Positions 1-7,435 of a DNA stretch of 13,047 bases are shown here, in pieces (position 1 is the stretch's first letter; each line of letters starts with the position of its first letter). The stretch comes from JANNHK01 sp034408875. Its GTDB lineage: Bacteria; Actinomycetota; Acidimicrobiia; IMCC26256; PALSA-610. A program made the translations under genes and the position numbers. The stretch lies in the NCBI GenBank assembly GCA_034408875.1, contig JAWXCJ010000391.1:1-13047 (forward strand). The letters are read 5' to 3'. The notes under the pieces are model-generated. The model made no database searches, was not told where the DNA came from, and saw nothing but the letters and a program-made list of their open reading frames with translations.

Positions 1-4
1 AGGC

Positions 5-102
5 GGACGTAGCCGAGTGTTCCTCCAGGCGCAGACCGCAGGTGCGGACAGATGCTCGAGGCCGCACGGGCGATCGAGCACCGGAGGACGTAGCCGAGTG
101 TT
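5..102 (+). repeat. 17-bp direct repeat at the left edge, 81-bp period
   Basis: GGACGTAGCCGAGTGTT occurs at 5-21 and again at 86-102. The match extends imperfectly leftward (19 of 21 bases over 1-21 against 82-102). Each copy holds an in-frame GTG (17 and 98) for the ABC exporter and an in-frame TAG in another frame (10-12 and 91-93), so it places a stop and start junction twice. In one frame 52-93 reads MLEAARAIEHRRT then stop, which could be the tail of an upstream gene. In another frame an open stretch runs from base 3 to a TGA at 102-104. I cannot say which is the real upstream 3' end. Confidence 0.6.
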
Positions 103-1984
103 GATCGAACCGGAGGGGATCCCTGACGTCGACCGCGATGGGCCGCTCGACATTACAGGTGACGCGCGCGTCGACTCGTGGCGCGGCGTGGCGGCCGAGA
201 TGGTCGAGGAACCGGCTGGCACGCTCGCCGGAATCCTGCGCACACGGAGCCGCACGCTCCTCGGGACACTCATCCGGCCGCACCGGGGCGGGTTGTTGCT
301 CGCGTTCGTGTTGATCGCCGTCAACACCGCGGCCCAACTGGCCGGACCCTGGCTCGTCATGCAGGGCATCGACAACGGCATACCGCCGCTCCTCGACGGC
401 GGCGACGGCAGCATCCGGCCGCTCGCGACTGTGGTCGTCGCGTTCGCCGTCGTTACCGTGGTCGGCGCCGCCGCGCTCAACGGCTTCCTGCTCGTGACGG
501 GACGCATCGGCCAGGACGTGTTGCTCGACATCAAGCGCCGGGTCTTTATGCACTTCCAACACCTGAGCATGTCGTTCCACGAGCGGTACACCTCGGGCCG
601 GGTGATCTCGCGACAAACATCTGACGTCGAGGCCATCGCGCAGATGCTCGGCCACGGCATCGTCGTCCTCGTGTCGTCGAGCCTGCTCGTCGTCGGCATC
701 GCCGTGATGATGCTCGTCCTCGACGTGCGGCTCGCGCTGGTCGTGATGTTGGCCTTCCCCGTCCTGTGGGGCCTGACCCGCTGGTTCCGCAACCAGTCCG
801 AACGCGCGTACCGAGCGACGCGCGAGGCCGTCGCGCTCGTGATCGTGCACTTCGTCGAGAGCTTGGGCGGCATCCAGGCCGTGCACGCGTTCCGGCGGGA
901 ACCGCGCAATCAGGAGATCTACGAGCACCTCGACGACCGTTACCGCGCGGCCAATGTGTGGTCGAACCGGCTCGCGGCCGCGTACGGCCCGGGCGTGCAA
1001 CTCGTCGGGCGGTTCACGATGGCCGCCGTGTTGCTCGTGGGTGGGTACCAGGCGGTCGAGGGCAACATCAGCGTCGGTGTGCTGGCCGCGTTCATGCTGT
1101 ACGTGCGGCGGTTCTTCGAACCGATGCAGGAGTTGAGCCAGTTCTACAACTTGTTCCAGGCGTCGACCGCCGGTCTCGAAAAGCTCTCGGGTGTGCTCGA
1201 CGAGCAACCAAGTGTGCCGATCCCGGCCGACCCGGTGCGGCTCCCCGACCCGCGCGGCGAGGTCCGGTTCGAGGGCGTGGAGTTCGCGTACCGCGAGAAG
1301 CCGGTGCTCCCGCACCTCGACCTCGCGATACCGGCGGGCCAGACCGTCGCGCTCGTCGGCGCGACCGGCGCGGGCAAGACGACCATTGCCCGGCTCGCGG
1401 CGCGGTTCTGGGACCCGACCGCCGGCCGCGTCACGCTCGACGGCGTCGACCTGCGCGATCTCGACCCCGACGACCTCAGCCGCGCCGTCGTCACTGTCAC
1501 CCAGGAGAACTTCATGTTCTCCGGCTCGGTCGCGGACAACATCGAGTTCGGCCGGCCCGGCGCAACCCGCGCCGTGATCGAGCACGCGGCCCGCGCGATC
1601 GGCGCCCACGACTTCATCGCCGCCCTCCCCGACGGCTACGACACCGACGTGCACCAGAAGGGCGCGCGACTGTCGGCCGGGCAGCGCCAGCTGGTCGCGT
1701 TCGCACGCGCGTTCCTCGCCGACCCGGCCGTGCTCATCCTCGACGAGGCCACGTCGTCACTCGATATCCCGTCGGAGCGGCTCGTCCAGCACGCGCTGCG
1801 AACGTTGCTCGCCGATCGAACCGCGGTGATCATCGCCCATCGGCTCACGACGGTGGAGATTGCCGACCGAGTCGTGGTGCTCGACGCCGGGCGCATCCAC
1901 GAGGACGGCACACCGCGCGACCTCATCTCTCACGGTGGCGCATACGCCGACCTGCACCAGGCCTGGCTCGACAGCTTGGTGTAA
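98..1984 (+). CDS. ABC exporter, fused permease and ATPase (half-transporter)
   Basis: Type I ABC exporter half that pumps an unknown substrate out of the cell, working as a homo- or heterodimer in the cytoplasmic membrane. Numbered from the GTG at 98 (628 aa), hydrophobic segments lie near residues 65-87, 108-133, 185-228 and 303-345. The nucleotide-binding domain follows, with Walker A GATGAGKT (421-428), a Q-loop in VTQENFMF, signature LSAGQ (525-529, one change from LSGGQ), Walker B ending LILDE (D549, E550) and the H-loop His581. The catalytic Glu is present, so the ATPase site should be active. The frame stays open upstream to GTG 17, but the start at 98 has a GGAGG 10 nt before it and gives a family-typical length. 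Such exporters often come in adjacent pairs, and the partner may lie to the left. The substrate cannot be assigned. Confidence 0.93.
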   Translation: MLIEPEGIPDVDRDGPLDITGDARVDSWRGVAAEMVEEPAGTLAGILRTRSRTLLGTLIRPHRGGLLLAFVLIAVNTAAQLAGPWLVMQGIDNGIPPLLDGGDGSIRPLATVVVAFAVVTVVGAAALNGFLLVTGRIGQDVLLDIKRRVFMHFQHLSMSFHERYTSGRVISRQTSDVEAIAQMLGHGIVVLVSSSLLVVGIAVMMLVLDVRLALVVMLAFPVLWGLTRWFRNQSERAYRATREAVALVIVHFVESLGGIQAVHAFRREPRNQEIYEHLDDRYRAANVWSNRLAAAYGPGVQLVGRFTMAAVLLVGGYQAVEGNISVGVLAAFMLYVRRFFEPMQELSQFYNLFQASTAGLEKLSGVLDEQPSVPIPADPVRLPDPRGEVRFEGVEFAYREKPVLPHLDLAIPAGQTVALVGATGAGKTTIARLAARFWDPTAGRVTLDGVDLRDLDPDDLSRAVVTVTQENFMFSGSVADNIEFGRPGATRAVIEHAARAIGAHDFIAALPDGYDTDVHQKGARLSAGQRQLVAFARAFLADPAVLILDEATSSLDIPSERLVQHALRTLLADRTAVIIAHRLTTVEIADRVVVLDAGRIHEDGTPRDLISHGGAYADLHQAWLDSLV

Positions 1985-1996
1985 AACTCCCGGCCG

Positions 1997-4237
1997 ATGA
2001 CGCGCACCGTTCTCGGCCACAGCGTGCAGCGGGTCGAAGACCGGGCCTGCCTCACCGGCACGACCCAGTACGTCGACGACGTCGCGATCGCGACCGGTGC
2101 GCTGTGGGCCGTGTTCGTCCGGTCCGAAACGGCGCACGGCGAGCTGCGCAGCATCGATGCCGCGCCGGCGCGCACGATGCCGGGTGTCGTCGGCGTGTTC
2201 ACCGATTCCGACCTCGCGCTCGCGCCGGCGCGCGCCATGGGCGGCGACGGGATGATGGATCGACCTCGCCTCGCCCGGGATCGCGTGCGCTTCGTCGGCG
2301 AACCGTTCGCGGTGGTCGTCGCGGAGTCGCGAGCGATCGCGACCGACGCGGCCGAACTGATCGTCGCCGACATCGAACCGTTGCCCGTCGTCGTCACCGC
2401 CGACGCCGCCATTGCGCCCGACGCGCCGCTGCTGTTCCCCGAGTTCGGGTCGAACGCGACGACCGGTGTCGTTCCCGACGCGTTTGGGGCCGGGTTTGCC
2501 GATGCCGAAGTGACGGTGCGGACCCGTATCGTGCACCCGCGTGTCGCGCCGGCACCGATGGAACCGAACGGGTGCGTGGTAGTGCCCGACGGTGAAAGGC
2601 TCGCGGTGTGGGCCAGCACGCAGTCGGTCTTCGGGGTCCGTACCGAGATCGCCGCCGCGCTGGAGATCGAGGTCGAGCAGGTTGTCGTACGGGCGCCGGC
2701 TGTCGGCGGCGGGTTCGGCGCCAAGGGCGGGGCCTACGGTGAGCAGATCGTCGTCGCGGCGCTCGCCCGCACGTTGAGTCGCGCGGTCGCGTGGACCGAG
2801 ACGCGGCGCGAGAACTTCCTCAACATGACGCACGGACGCGACCAGGTGCACGACGTCGAGATCGGCGCCCGGCGTGACGGCCGCATCGTCGGGTTGCGGG
2901 TACGCGCGCTCGCAAACGTGGGCGCGTACCCGATCCGCGGCGCGTTCATCCCGTGGGTCACGCAGATCATGGCGTCGGGCGTGTACCGCATCCCGACGGT
3001 CGAGTTCCACGGCATCCCGGTGGTCACGAATACGACGCCCACCGGCCCGTACCGCGGGGCCGGGCGGCCCGAAGCCGCGGCCATGACCGAACGGGCCATC
3101 GAACTGCTGGCCGACGAGCTGAAGATGGACGCGGTCGAACTGCGCCGCCGCAACTTCATCCCGCGCGAGGCGTTCCCGTACAAGACTGCAACCGGCGCGA
3201 CGTACGACACCGGCGACTACCAACTCGCGCTCTCGGAGGCGCTGCGCATCAGCGGCCACGACCAGTGGCGCACCGTGCAGGCGACGCGCCGCCGCAAGGA
3301 TGGTCATCTCCAGCTTGGCATCGGGGTCGCGAACTACGTCGAGGTCAGCGGCCGTGGTGGCGAGTACGGGTCGGTACGGGTCGACCCCGACGGTTCGTGC
3401 ACCGTCGTCACCGGCAGTGTTCCCAACGGGCAGGGTCACGAGACGACGTGGGCCCAGATCGTGTCGGCGGAGACGGGCATTCCGTTCGAGCGCATCACCG
3501 TGGTGCACTCCGACACCGAACTCGTCCCGCGCGGTGTCGGCACGTTCGGGTCGCGATCCGCCCAACTTGCAGGCAGCGCCGCGCACCGCGCCGCGGGCGA
3601 GGTCCTCGACCAGGCCCGTCACGTCCTCGCCGACCTCCTCGAATCCGCGGTCGACGACATCGTCGTGTTCGACGACGGTCGCCTCGGCGTCAACGGTGTT
3701 CCCGCGTCGGCGACGTCGTGGGAGCACATCGCGGGCCGCGCGGCGGAACCGTTGTTCGCGGAGGTCGAATTCGACTCCGACGGCTCGTTTCCGTTCGGCT
3801 GCCACGTCGCGATCGTCGAGGTCGACACCGAGACAGGCGGCGTCACGTTGCTGCGCCTCGTCGCGGTCGACGACTGCGGCACCGTGCTCAACGAGATGCT
3901 CGCCGCGGGCCAGGTCCACGGCGGGGCCGCGCAGGGTGTCGCCCACACGCTCTTCGAACAGGTCGTGTTCGACGACGACGGCAACCCGCTCACGACGAAC
4001 TTCCTCGACTACGCGATTCCGAGTGCGGCCGAACTGCCGTCGTTCGAGGTGCACCACACGGTCACGCCGACACCACGCAACCCGCTCGGAGCGAAGGGCA
4101 TCGGCGAGTCGGGTACGACGGGGGCGACCGCGGCGGTGTGGAACGCGGTCGTCGACGCGCTGCGCCCGTACGGCGTACGCCACCTCGACCCGCCGTTCAC
4201 CCCCGAACGCGTGTGGCGCGCTACGTCGCGGCGTTGA
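1997..4237 (+). CDS. Xanthine dehydrogenase/aldehyde oxidase-family molybdopterin-binding large subunit
   Basis: Molybdenum hydroxylase large subunit (746 aa) of the CoxL/XdhB type, which oxidises aldehydes, N-heterocycles or similar substrates using water as oxygen source. The N-terminus carries the family pattern (V..VED...LTGT..Y.DD), followed by the cofactor loops GGGFGAKGG (237-245) and QGHETTWAQ (479-487). The active-site loop reads GPYRGAGRPE (350-359); CO dehydrogenase would have AYxCSFR with the copper-ligating Cys, so CO oxidation is unlikely. The C-terminal GAKGIGE places the catalytic Glu at residue 704. The gene begins 12 bp after the ABC exporter, in the same frame and separated by a TAA, with no clear ribosome-binding site, so translation is probably coupled. 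The FAD and 2Fe-2S subunits that normally accompany it are absent from the window. The substrate is unknown. Confidence 0.93.
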   Translation: MTRTVLGHSVQRVEDRACLTGTTQYVDDVAIATGALWAVFVRSETAHGELRSIDAAPARTMPGVVGVFTDSDLALAPARAMGGDGMMDRPRLARDRVRFVGEPFAVVVAESRAIATDAAELIVADIEPLPVVVTADAAIAPDAPLLFPEFGSNATTGVVPDAFGAGFADAEVTVRTRIVHPRVAPAPMEPNGCVVVPDGERLAVWASTQSVFGVRTEIAAALEIEVEQVVVRAPAVGGGFGAKGGAYGEQIVVAALARTLSRAVAWTETRRENFLNMTHGRDQVHDVEIGARRDGRIVGLRVRALANVGAYPIRGAFIPWVTQIMASGVYRIPTVEFHGIPVVTNTTPTGPYRGAGRPEAAAMTERAIELLADELKMDAVELRRRNFIPREAFPYKTATGATYDTGDYQLALSEALRISGHDQWRTVQATRRRKDGHLQLGIGVANYVEVSGRGGEYGSVRVDPDGSCTVVTGSVPNGQGHETTWAQIVSAETGIPFERITVVHSDTELVPRGVGTFGSRSAQLAGSAAHRAAGEVLDQARHVLADLLESAVDDIVVFDDGRLGVNGVPASATSWEHIAGRAAEPLFAEVEFDSDGSFPFGCHVAIVEVDTETGGVTLLRLVAVDDCGTVLNEMLAAGQVHGGAAQGVAHTLFEQVVFDDDGNPLTTNFLDYAIPSAAELPSFEVHHTVTPTPRNPLGAKGIGESGTTGATAAVWNAVVDALRPYGVRHLDPPFTPERVWRATSRR

Positions 4238-4916
4238 CGGCCACGCCCGGTACGTGCTCGAGCACGTCGTCGGGACTGCCACCACGCCGTACCGCGATCC
4301 CGACGAGCACGGTGCAGACCTGATCCGTAAACGTCGCGGGTGCCGCGGGCATGCCGGTCACCAAGGCGCGCAGGTTCGGAAGTTCGTCGGCCGGGCGCTG
4401 CGCGAGCTCGCGGTGGAACTCGGCGATCGCGGGCCGTCCGACCCGGGCCGCTTCCATCTCGCGTATGCGGCCGACTGCGGCGCCGAGGGCGCACTGGCCG
4501 ACGAGCATGTACGCGTCCATCGCCTCGGCCGGCGTGAAACCGTGCCGCACCAGGAGCCCGACGACCGTGTCGACCGCGATGACGACGCGTTCGATACCGA
4601 TCGCACCGTTGAGGAACTGGCTCAACAGCTCGGGCTGGCCGACGAATGCGTCGTAGTTGTGGTTCGCCCATTCGACCAGCCACGGCGCCCAGTGCTGACC
4701 GTGGTCGATCGGGATCTGGATCAGCGAAGCCGAGTACTCGGCGGCGAGGCGCATCAGGTCGTCGCGGCCTTCGACGTGGTGGTACAGCCCGGGAACGCTG
4801 ACCCCGAGCCGGTCGGCCACGGCCTTCATCGTCACCTGGTCGAGCCCGATCTCGTACGCGGCCCGGGCGATCATGTTGCGATCGAGACGAGCCGGGCGGC
4901 CGACCTTGCCCCGCAT
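4221..4916 (-). CDS. TetR/AcrR-family transcriptional regulator
   Basis: One-component repressor of 231 aa. The N-terminal DNA-binding domain reads R..RLDRNMIARAAYEIGL, then the helix-turn-helix at about residues 29-48 (TMKAVADRLGVSVPGLYHHV), followed by the usual R.DLM.LA linker. The remaining ~170 residues are the ligand-binding and dimer domain, too variable to predict an inducer. The start at 4916 (ATG) is supported by TGGAGG four bases upstream. The frame stays open much further upstream, but that extension is antisense to the hydrolase gene and not family-like. The gene is divergent from the hydrolase-P450 pair across 72 bp and has a 19-bp palindrome in its leader, so it probably represses itself and that pair. 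Its 3' end overlaps the molybdopterin subunit gene tail-to-tail by 17 bp. Confidence 0.94.
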   Translation of the reverse strand: MRGKVGRPARLDRNMIARAAYEIGLDQVTMKAVADRLGVSVPGLYHHVEGRDDLMRLAAEYSASLIQIPIDHGQHWAPWLVEWANHNYDAFVGQPELLSQFLNGAIGIERVVIAVDTVVGLLVRHGFTPAEAMDAYMLVGQCALGAAVGRIREMEAARVGRPAIAEFHRELAQRPADELPNLRALVTGMPAAPATFTDQVCTVLVGIAVRRGGSPDDVLEHVPGVAVNAAT

Positions 4917-4927
4917 CGCACCTCCAG

Positions 4928-4946
4928 TTCCGAACGAGTTTCGGAA
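4928..4946. promoter_or_regulatory. 19-bp palindromic operator candidate for the TetR regulator
   Basis: TTCCGAACGAGTTTCGGAA has perfect 7-bp arms (TTCCGAA/TTCGGAA) around a 5-bp centre. It ends 12 bp from the tetR-type start codon and lies in the divergent 4917-4988 promoter region. On the minus strand a TACGCT (-10-like, TAnnnT) at 4951-4946 abuts it, so a bound dimer would block tetR initiation. Size and placement fit a TetR-family operator. Binding is inferred. Confidence 0.68.
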
Positions 4947-4969
4947 GCGTACTTGAACGGCGCGCGGCC

Positions 4970-4985
4970 GGGAGGCGAAACTCCC
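4970..4985 (+). promoter_or_regulatory. Ribosome-binding site inside a small hairpin
   Basis: The only good Shine-Dalgarno for the hydrolase gene, GGGAGG at 4970-4975, has its first five bases complementary to CTCCC at 4981-4985, with a 6-base loop (GCGAAA). The ATG follows at 4989. The hairpin could hold back translation of the hydrolase and the coupled P450. It is short and could be chance in GC-rich DNA. Confidence 0.4.
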
Positions 4986-4988
4986 CCG

Positions 4989-5942
4989 ATGCGTCGTTTC
5001 CTCGCGGGTGTACTGGCCTCCGTGGCCCTGCTCGGTGCATGCGGCGGCGGTGACGACGACGCGGCCGAAACCCCCGATCCGCCACGCGAAACCGATGCGC
5101 CGACGACCACGACAACGCGACCCGAGCGCTACGAGACGGAGATCCGGGAAGAGACGTACGTCGACGCGTCCCGGCCCACGAAGGCAAACGGCGAATTCGC
5201 GGGGGCGCCCGATCGCACGCTGCGAGTGGTGTTCCACGTCCCGCAGGGCGACGGCCCATTCCCCGTCGTGTTGTTCAGTCACGGCTGGATCGCGACGCCC
5301 GAGATCTACGCGCCGATCGCCACGCAGATCGCGGAGGCGGGTTACCTGGTGGTCGCGCCCGCGTACCCGCTGTCGAACGGCGCCGCGCCGGGCGGACCGA
5401 TCGTCGGCGACGTGCTCAACCAGCCGGTCGACGCGTCGTTCGTCCTCGACCAGGTGCTCGCCGCTTCCGGCGACGAAGCGAGCTGGCTGCACGGCCTCGC
5501 CGACGCGGAACACGTTGCCGCGGGCGGGCACTCGCTCGGCGGGTTCACGACGATGGGCTTCTTCAACTCGTGCTGCACCGACGACCGCATCGATGCCGCG
5601 TTCGCCGTCGCGGGGAACATGCCCGGCTACGAGGGCACGCCGTACGAGGGAATCGACACGCCGATCCTCCTGATCCACGGCGACCAGGACGAGTTGGTGC
5701 CGTATGCGCGCAGCGAGGCGATCTACGCCGACGCCAACCCGCCGAAGTACTTCCTGACCTTGCTCGGCGGCAAGCACGCACCGTTCGCAACCGAACCTGC
5801 CGGCGAACAGGTCCAGATCGGCGTCGCCGTCATGCTCGACTTCCTCGACGGCTACCTGCGCGGGAACGAAACCGCCCTCACGGACATGACCGAGATCGGT
5901 AACGTCGAAGGCGTGTCGACATTCGTCGAGGAGACAACATGA
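4989..5942 (+). CDS. Lipid-anchored alpha/beta hydrolase (dienelactone hydrolase/chlorophyllase/polyester hydrolase-like)
   Basis: Exported serine hydrolase (317 aa), probably an esterase acting at the outer face of the membrane. The N-terminus is a lipoprotein signal: MRRFLAG, a hydrophobic core, and lipobox LGAC with the acylated Cys at 18. A low-complexity Asp/Pro/Thr linker follows (about 22-45, including TTTTTRP). The catalytic domain has FSHGW (96-100, oxyanion hole), nucleophile elbow GHSLGG (Ser182), Asp234 in GDQDELVP and His263 in GGKHAPF, so the triad is complete. Two adjacent Cys occur in FNSCCTDD. The fold resembles the dienelactone hydrolase, chlorophyllase and PET-hydrolase-like group, but the substrate cannot be assigned. 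The stop codon overlaps the P450 start (ATGA), so the two are translationally coupled and share the promoter region facing the TetR gene. Confidence 0.88.
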   Translation: MRRFLAGVLASVALLGACGGGDDDAAETPDPPRETDAPTTTTTRPERYETEIREETYVDASRPTKANGEFAGAPDRTLRVVFHVPQGDGPFPVVLFSHGWIATPEIYAPIATQIAEAGYLVVAPAYPLSNGAAPGGPIVGDVLNQPVDASFVLDQVLAASGDEASWLHGLADAEHVAAGGHSLGGFTTMGFFNSCCTDDRIDAAFAVAGNMPGYEGTPYEGIDTPILLIHGDQDELVPYARSEAIYADANPPKYFLTLLGGKHAPFATEPAGEQVQIGVAVMLDFLDGYLRGNETALTDMTEIGNVEGVSTFVEETT

Positions 5943-7156
5943 CCGAGCGCATGACCGCCCCGTACTACGACCCCTACGACGCGGACATCGACGCCAACCC
6001 GCACCCGACATGGCGCCGGCTGCGCGACGAGGCGCCGCTCTACTACAACGAGCAGTACGACTTCTACGCGTTGAGTCGGTACGAGGACGTGCTCGCGGCG
6101 TCGCTCGAATGGCAGACGTACAGTTCGGCGCGCGGCACCGTGCTGGAAATGATCGACACGTCGCCCGCGCTCGACGGGTTGAGCCCGTACGGCACGAAGA
6201 TGATGATCTTCCTCGATCCGCCGCCCCACGACGAGCTGCGCAAGCTCGTGAGCCGCGCCTTCACCCCGCGCCGGGTGTCCGCGCTCGAGGACCGCACGCG
6301 CGAGCTGTGCCGTGAGTTGCTTGCCGCCCAAGCCGGTGGCAACGGATTCGACTACCTCGACGACTTCGCGGCGCGCATTCCCGTCATGCTCATCAGCGCA
6401 CTACTGGGCATCCCGAAGGAGGACCAGAACCAACTGCGAATCTGGGCCGACCTGATGCTGCGCTACGAGCCCGAGGGCATGAGCTCCGAGAAGCTCGAAG
6501 GGCTGCGGAGCCTGAACGAATACATGGGGAACTTCGTGCGCGAACGCCAGGAGCGCCCGCAAGACGACATGGTCTCCGATCTGCTCACGAGCGAGATCAC
6601 GCTCGAAGACGGCACGCGGCGCAAGCTCGACTTCGAAGAAGTCATGGCGTTCTTCACGCTGCTGCAGGTGGCGGGCAGCGAGACGACCGCGCGTCTCCTC
6701 GGGTGGGCCGCGGTGCTGCTCGCGCGCCATCCCGATCAGCGCGAGAAACTGATCGCCGACCGCGAGTTGATCGGGAACGCGGTCGAGGAGTTGTTGCGCT
6801 TCGAAGCGCCGTCGCCGATCCAGGCGCGCTACGTGACCCGCGACGTCGAGTGGCATGGGCAGACCGTGCCTGCCCGCTCGAAGATCGCGCTGCTCACCGG
6901 GAGCGCGGGCCGCGACGAACGCCAGTATCCCAACGCCGACGACTTCGACGTGGAACGACAGTTCGACCGCCATGTCAGCTTCGGGTACGGGATCCACTTC
7001 TGTCTCGGCGCGAACTTGGCGCGGCTCGAAGGGCGCATCGTGCTCGACGAAACCCTCGCGCACTTCCCCGCGTGGGAAGTCGACGAGTCGAAAGTCGAGT
7101 TCGTACGCACCACGACGGTGCGAGGCCCGGCGCGGGTACCGATCACGCTGCCCTGA
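5939..7156 (+). CDS. Cytochrome P450 monooxygenase
   Basis: Soluble bacterial class I-type P450 (405 aa, normal length) that would hydroxylate a small organic substrate with electrons from ferredoxin and a reductase; neither is encoded here. Visible motifs are the I-helix oxygen-activation motif AGSETT (245-250, with Glu in place of the commoner Asp), the K-helix ExxR (Glu284 to Arg287), and the heme loop FGYGIHFCLG with Cys355 as the iron ligand. The N-terminal region YDPYDADIDANPHPTWRRLR and FLDPPPHDELRKLVSRAF are typical of actinobacterial P450s. The start ATG overlaps the hydrolase stop and has GAGGAG upstream at 5928-5933; a second ATG at 5951 is possible. The CYP family cannot be named without a search; steroid-type CYP families are candidates only. 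The 3' end overlaps the DUF385 remnant by 14 bp. Confidence 0.96.
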   Translation: MTERMTAPYYDPYDADIDANPHPTWRRLRDEAPLYYNEQYDFYALSRYEDVLAASLEWQTYSSARGTVLEMIDTSPALDGLSPYGTKMMIFLDPPPHDELRKLVSRAFTPRRVSALEDRTRELCRELLAAQAGGNGFDYLDDFAARIPVMLISALLGIPKEDQNQLRIWADLMLRYEPEGMSSEKLEGLRSLNEYMGNFVRERQERPQDDMVSDLLTSEITLEDGTRRKLDFEEVMAFFTLLQVAGSETTARLLGWAAVLLARHPDQREKLIADRELIGNAVEELLRFEAPSPIQARYVTRDVEWHGQTVPARSKIALLTGSAGRDERQYPNADDFDVERQFDRHVSFGYGIHFCLGANLARLEGRIVLDETLAHFPAWEVDESKVEFVRTTTVRGPARVPITLP

Positions 7157-7391
7157 GCACGGTGTCAGTGCCGACTTCGACTTCGGTCGCGGGGTTCGCC
7201 TTCAGGTTGTAGAACCAGTCCGGGTTGGTCGGCGCGCCACCCTTCGACCCGAAGATGACGAGGTTGTCGCCGTCACGGCCGTACGCGAGCGGGTTCCCGC
7301 GGTCGGTTCCGGTCTTGGCGCCCTTGTGGTGCAGGAGCAGCACCGGCGCCCCCAACCCGTGCCGGTTCCGGCGTATTCCGGACCGGCTCAC
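7143..7391 (-). pseudogene. Truncated F420H2-dependent quinone reductase (DUF385/Ddn family) remnant
   Basis: The 82-residue frame holds the core of the deazaflavin-dependent nitroreductase/quinone reductase family: GAPVLLLHHKGAKTGTDR, then NLVIFGSKGGAPTNPDWFYN and LKANPATEVEVG. These are the family's cofactor-binding segments. Known members (for example Ddn, 151 aa) have roughly 25 more residues before the core and about 45 more after it. Here the frame stops at LRAA just after the VEVGT strand, inside the P450 3' end, and no other frame there continues the family sequence. At the N-terminal side the homology stops about 45-60 bp before the ParA gene. GTG 7391 is the nearest start; the frame stays open to 7457, inside the ParA gene. 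It is probably a decayed gene. A short functional variant cannot be excluded. Confidence 0.75.
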
Positions 7392-7417
7392 CAGGGGTTT
7401 AGGCGGCCGCCGGTCCG
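7379..7417. repeat. 9-bp inverted repeat upstream of the ParA-like gene
   Basis: CGGACCGGC at 7379-7387 and GCCGGTCCG at 7409-7417 are perfect inverted copies separated by 21 bp. The right arm ends 6 bp before the -10-like element of the ParA gene. It could be an autoregulatory operator or a partition-type site, or chance in CCGG-rich sequence. Confidence 0.4.
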
Positions 7418-7423
7418 ACTGGC

Positions 7424-7435
7424 TACGTTCCGAGC
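7424..7435 (+). promoter_or_regulatory. Possible leaderless promoter of the ParA-like gene
   Basis: TACGTT at 7424-7429 fits the actinobacterial TAnnnT -10 element and lies 6 bp before the ATG at 7436, which would put the transcript start on or beside the A of the start codon. No ribosome-binding site is visible before this ATG, which agrees with leaderless translation. No convincing -35 element is seen. Confidence 0.45.

Noticed and set aside
1997..4237. Aerobic CO dehydrogenase large subunit (CoxL form I).
   Set aside because: The active-site loop is PYRGAGR, without the AYxCSFR cysteine, and no CoxM or CoxS lies beside it.
1757..4285. Very long open frame on the minus strand, 842 codons.
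   Set aside because: It is antisense to the ABC exporter end and the molybdopterin subunit, is Arg/Asp-rich low-complexity sequence, and contains no recognisable domain. It is a codon-bias shadow common in GC-rich genomes.
3300..4988. Long plus-strand extension upstream of the hydrolase in the same frame.
   Set aside because: It is Arg/Ser-rich shadow sequence of the molybdopterin subunit and the antisense of the TetR gene. The lipoprotein signal at 4989 marks the true start.
4917..6011. N-terminal extension of the TetR frame on the minus strand.
   Set aside because: It is antisense to the hydrolase. The TetR domain begins at 4916 with a good ribosome-binding site.
7402..7411. Perfect 10-bp palindrome GGCGGCCGCC near the ParA promoter.
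   Set aside because: It is an all-G/C short palindrome that is expected by chance in this sequence. It lies inside the spacer of the longer inverted repeat, which is the better candidate.
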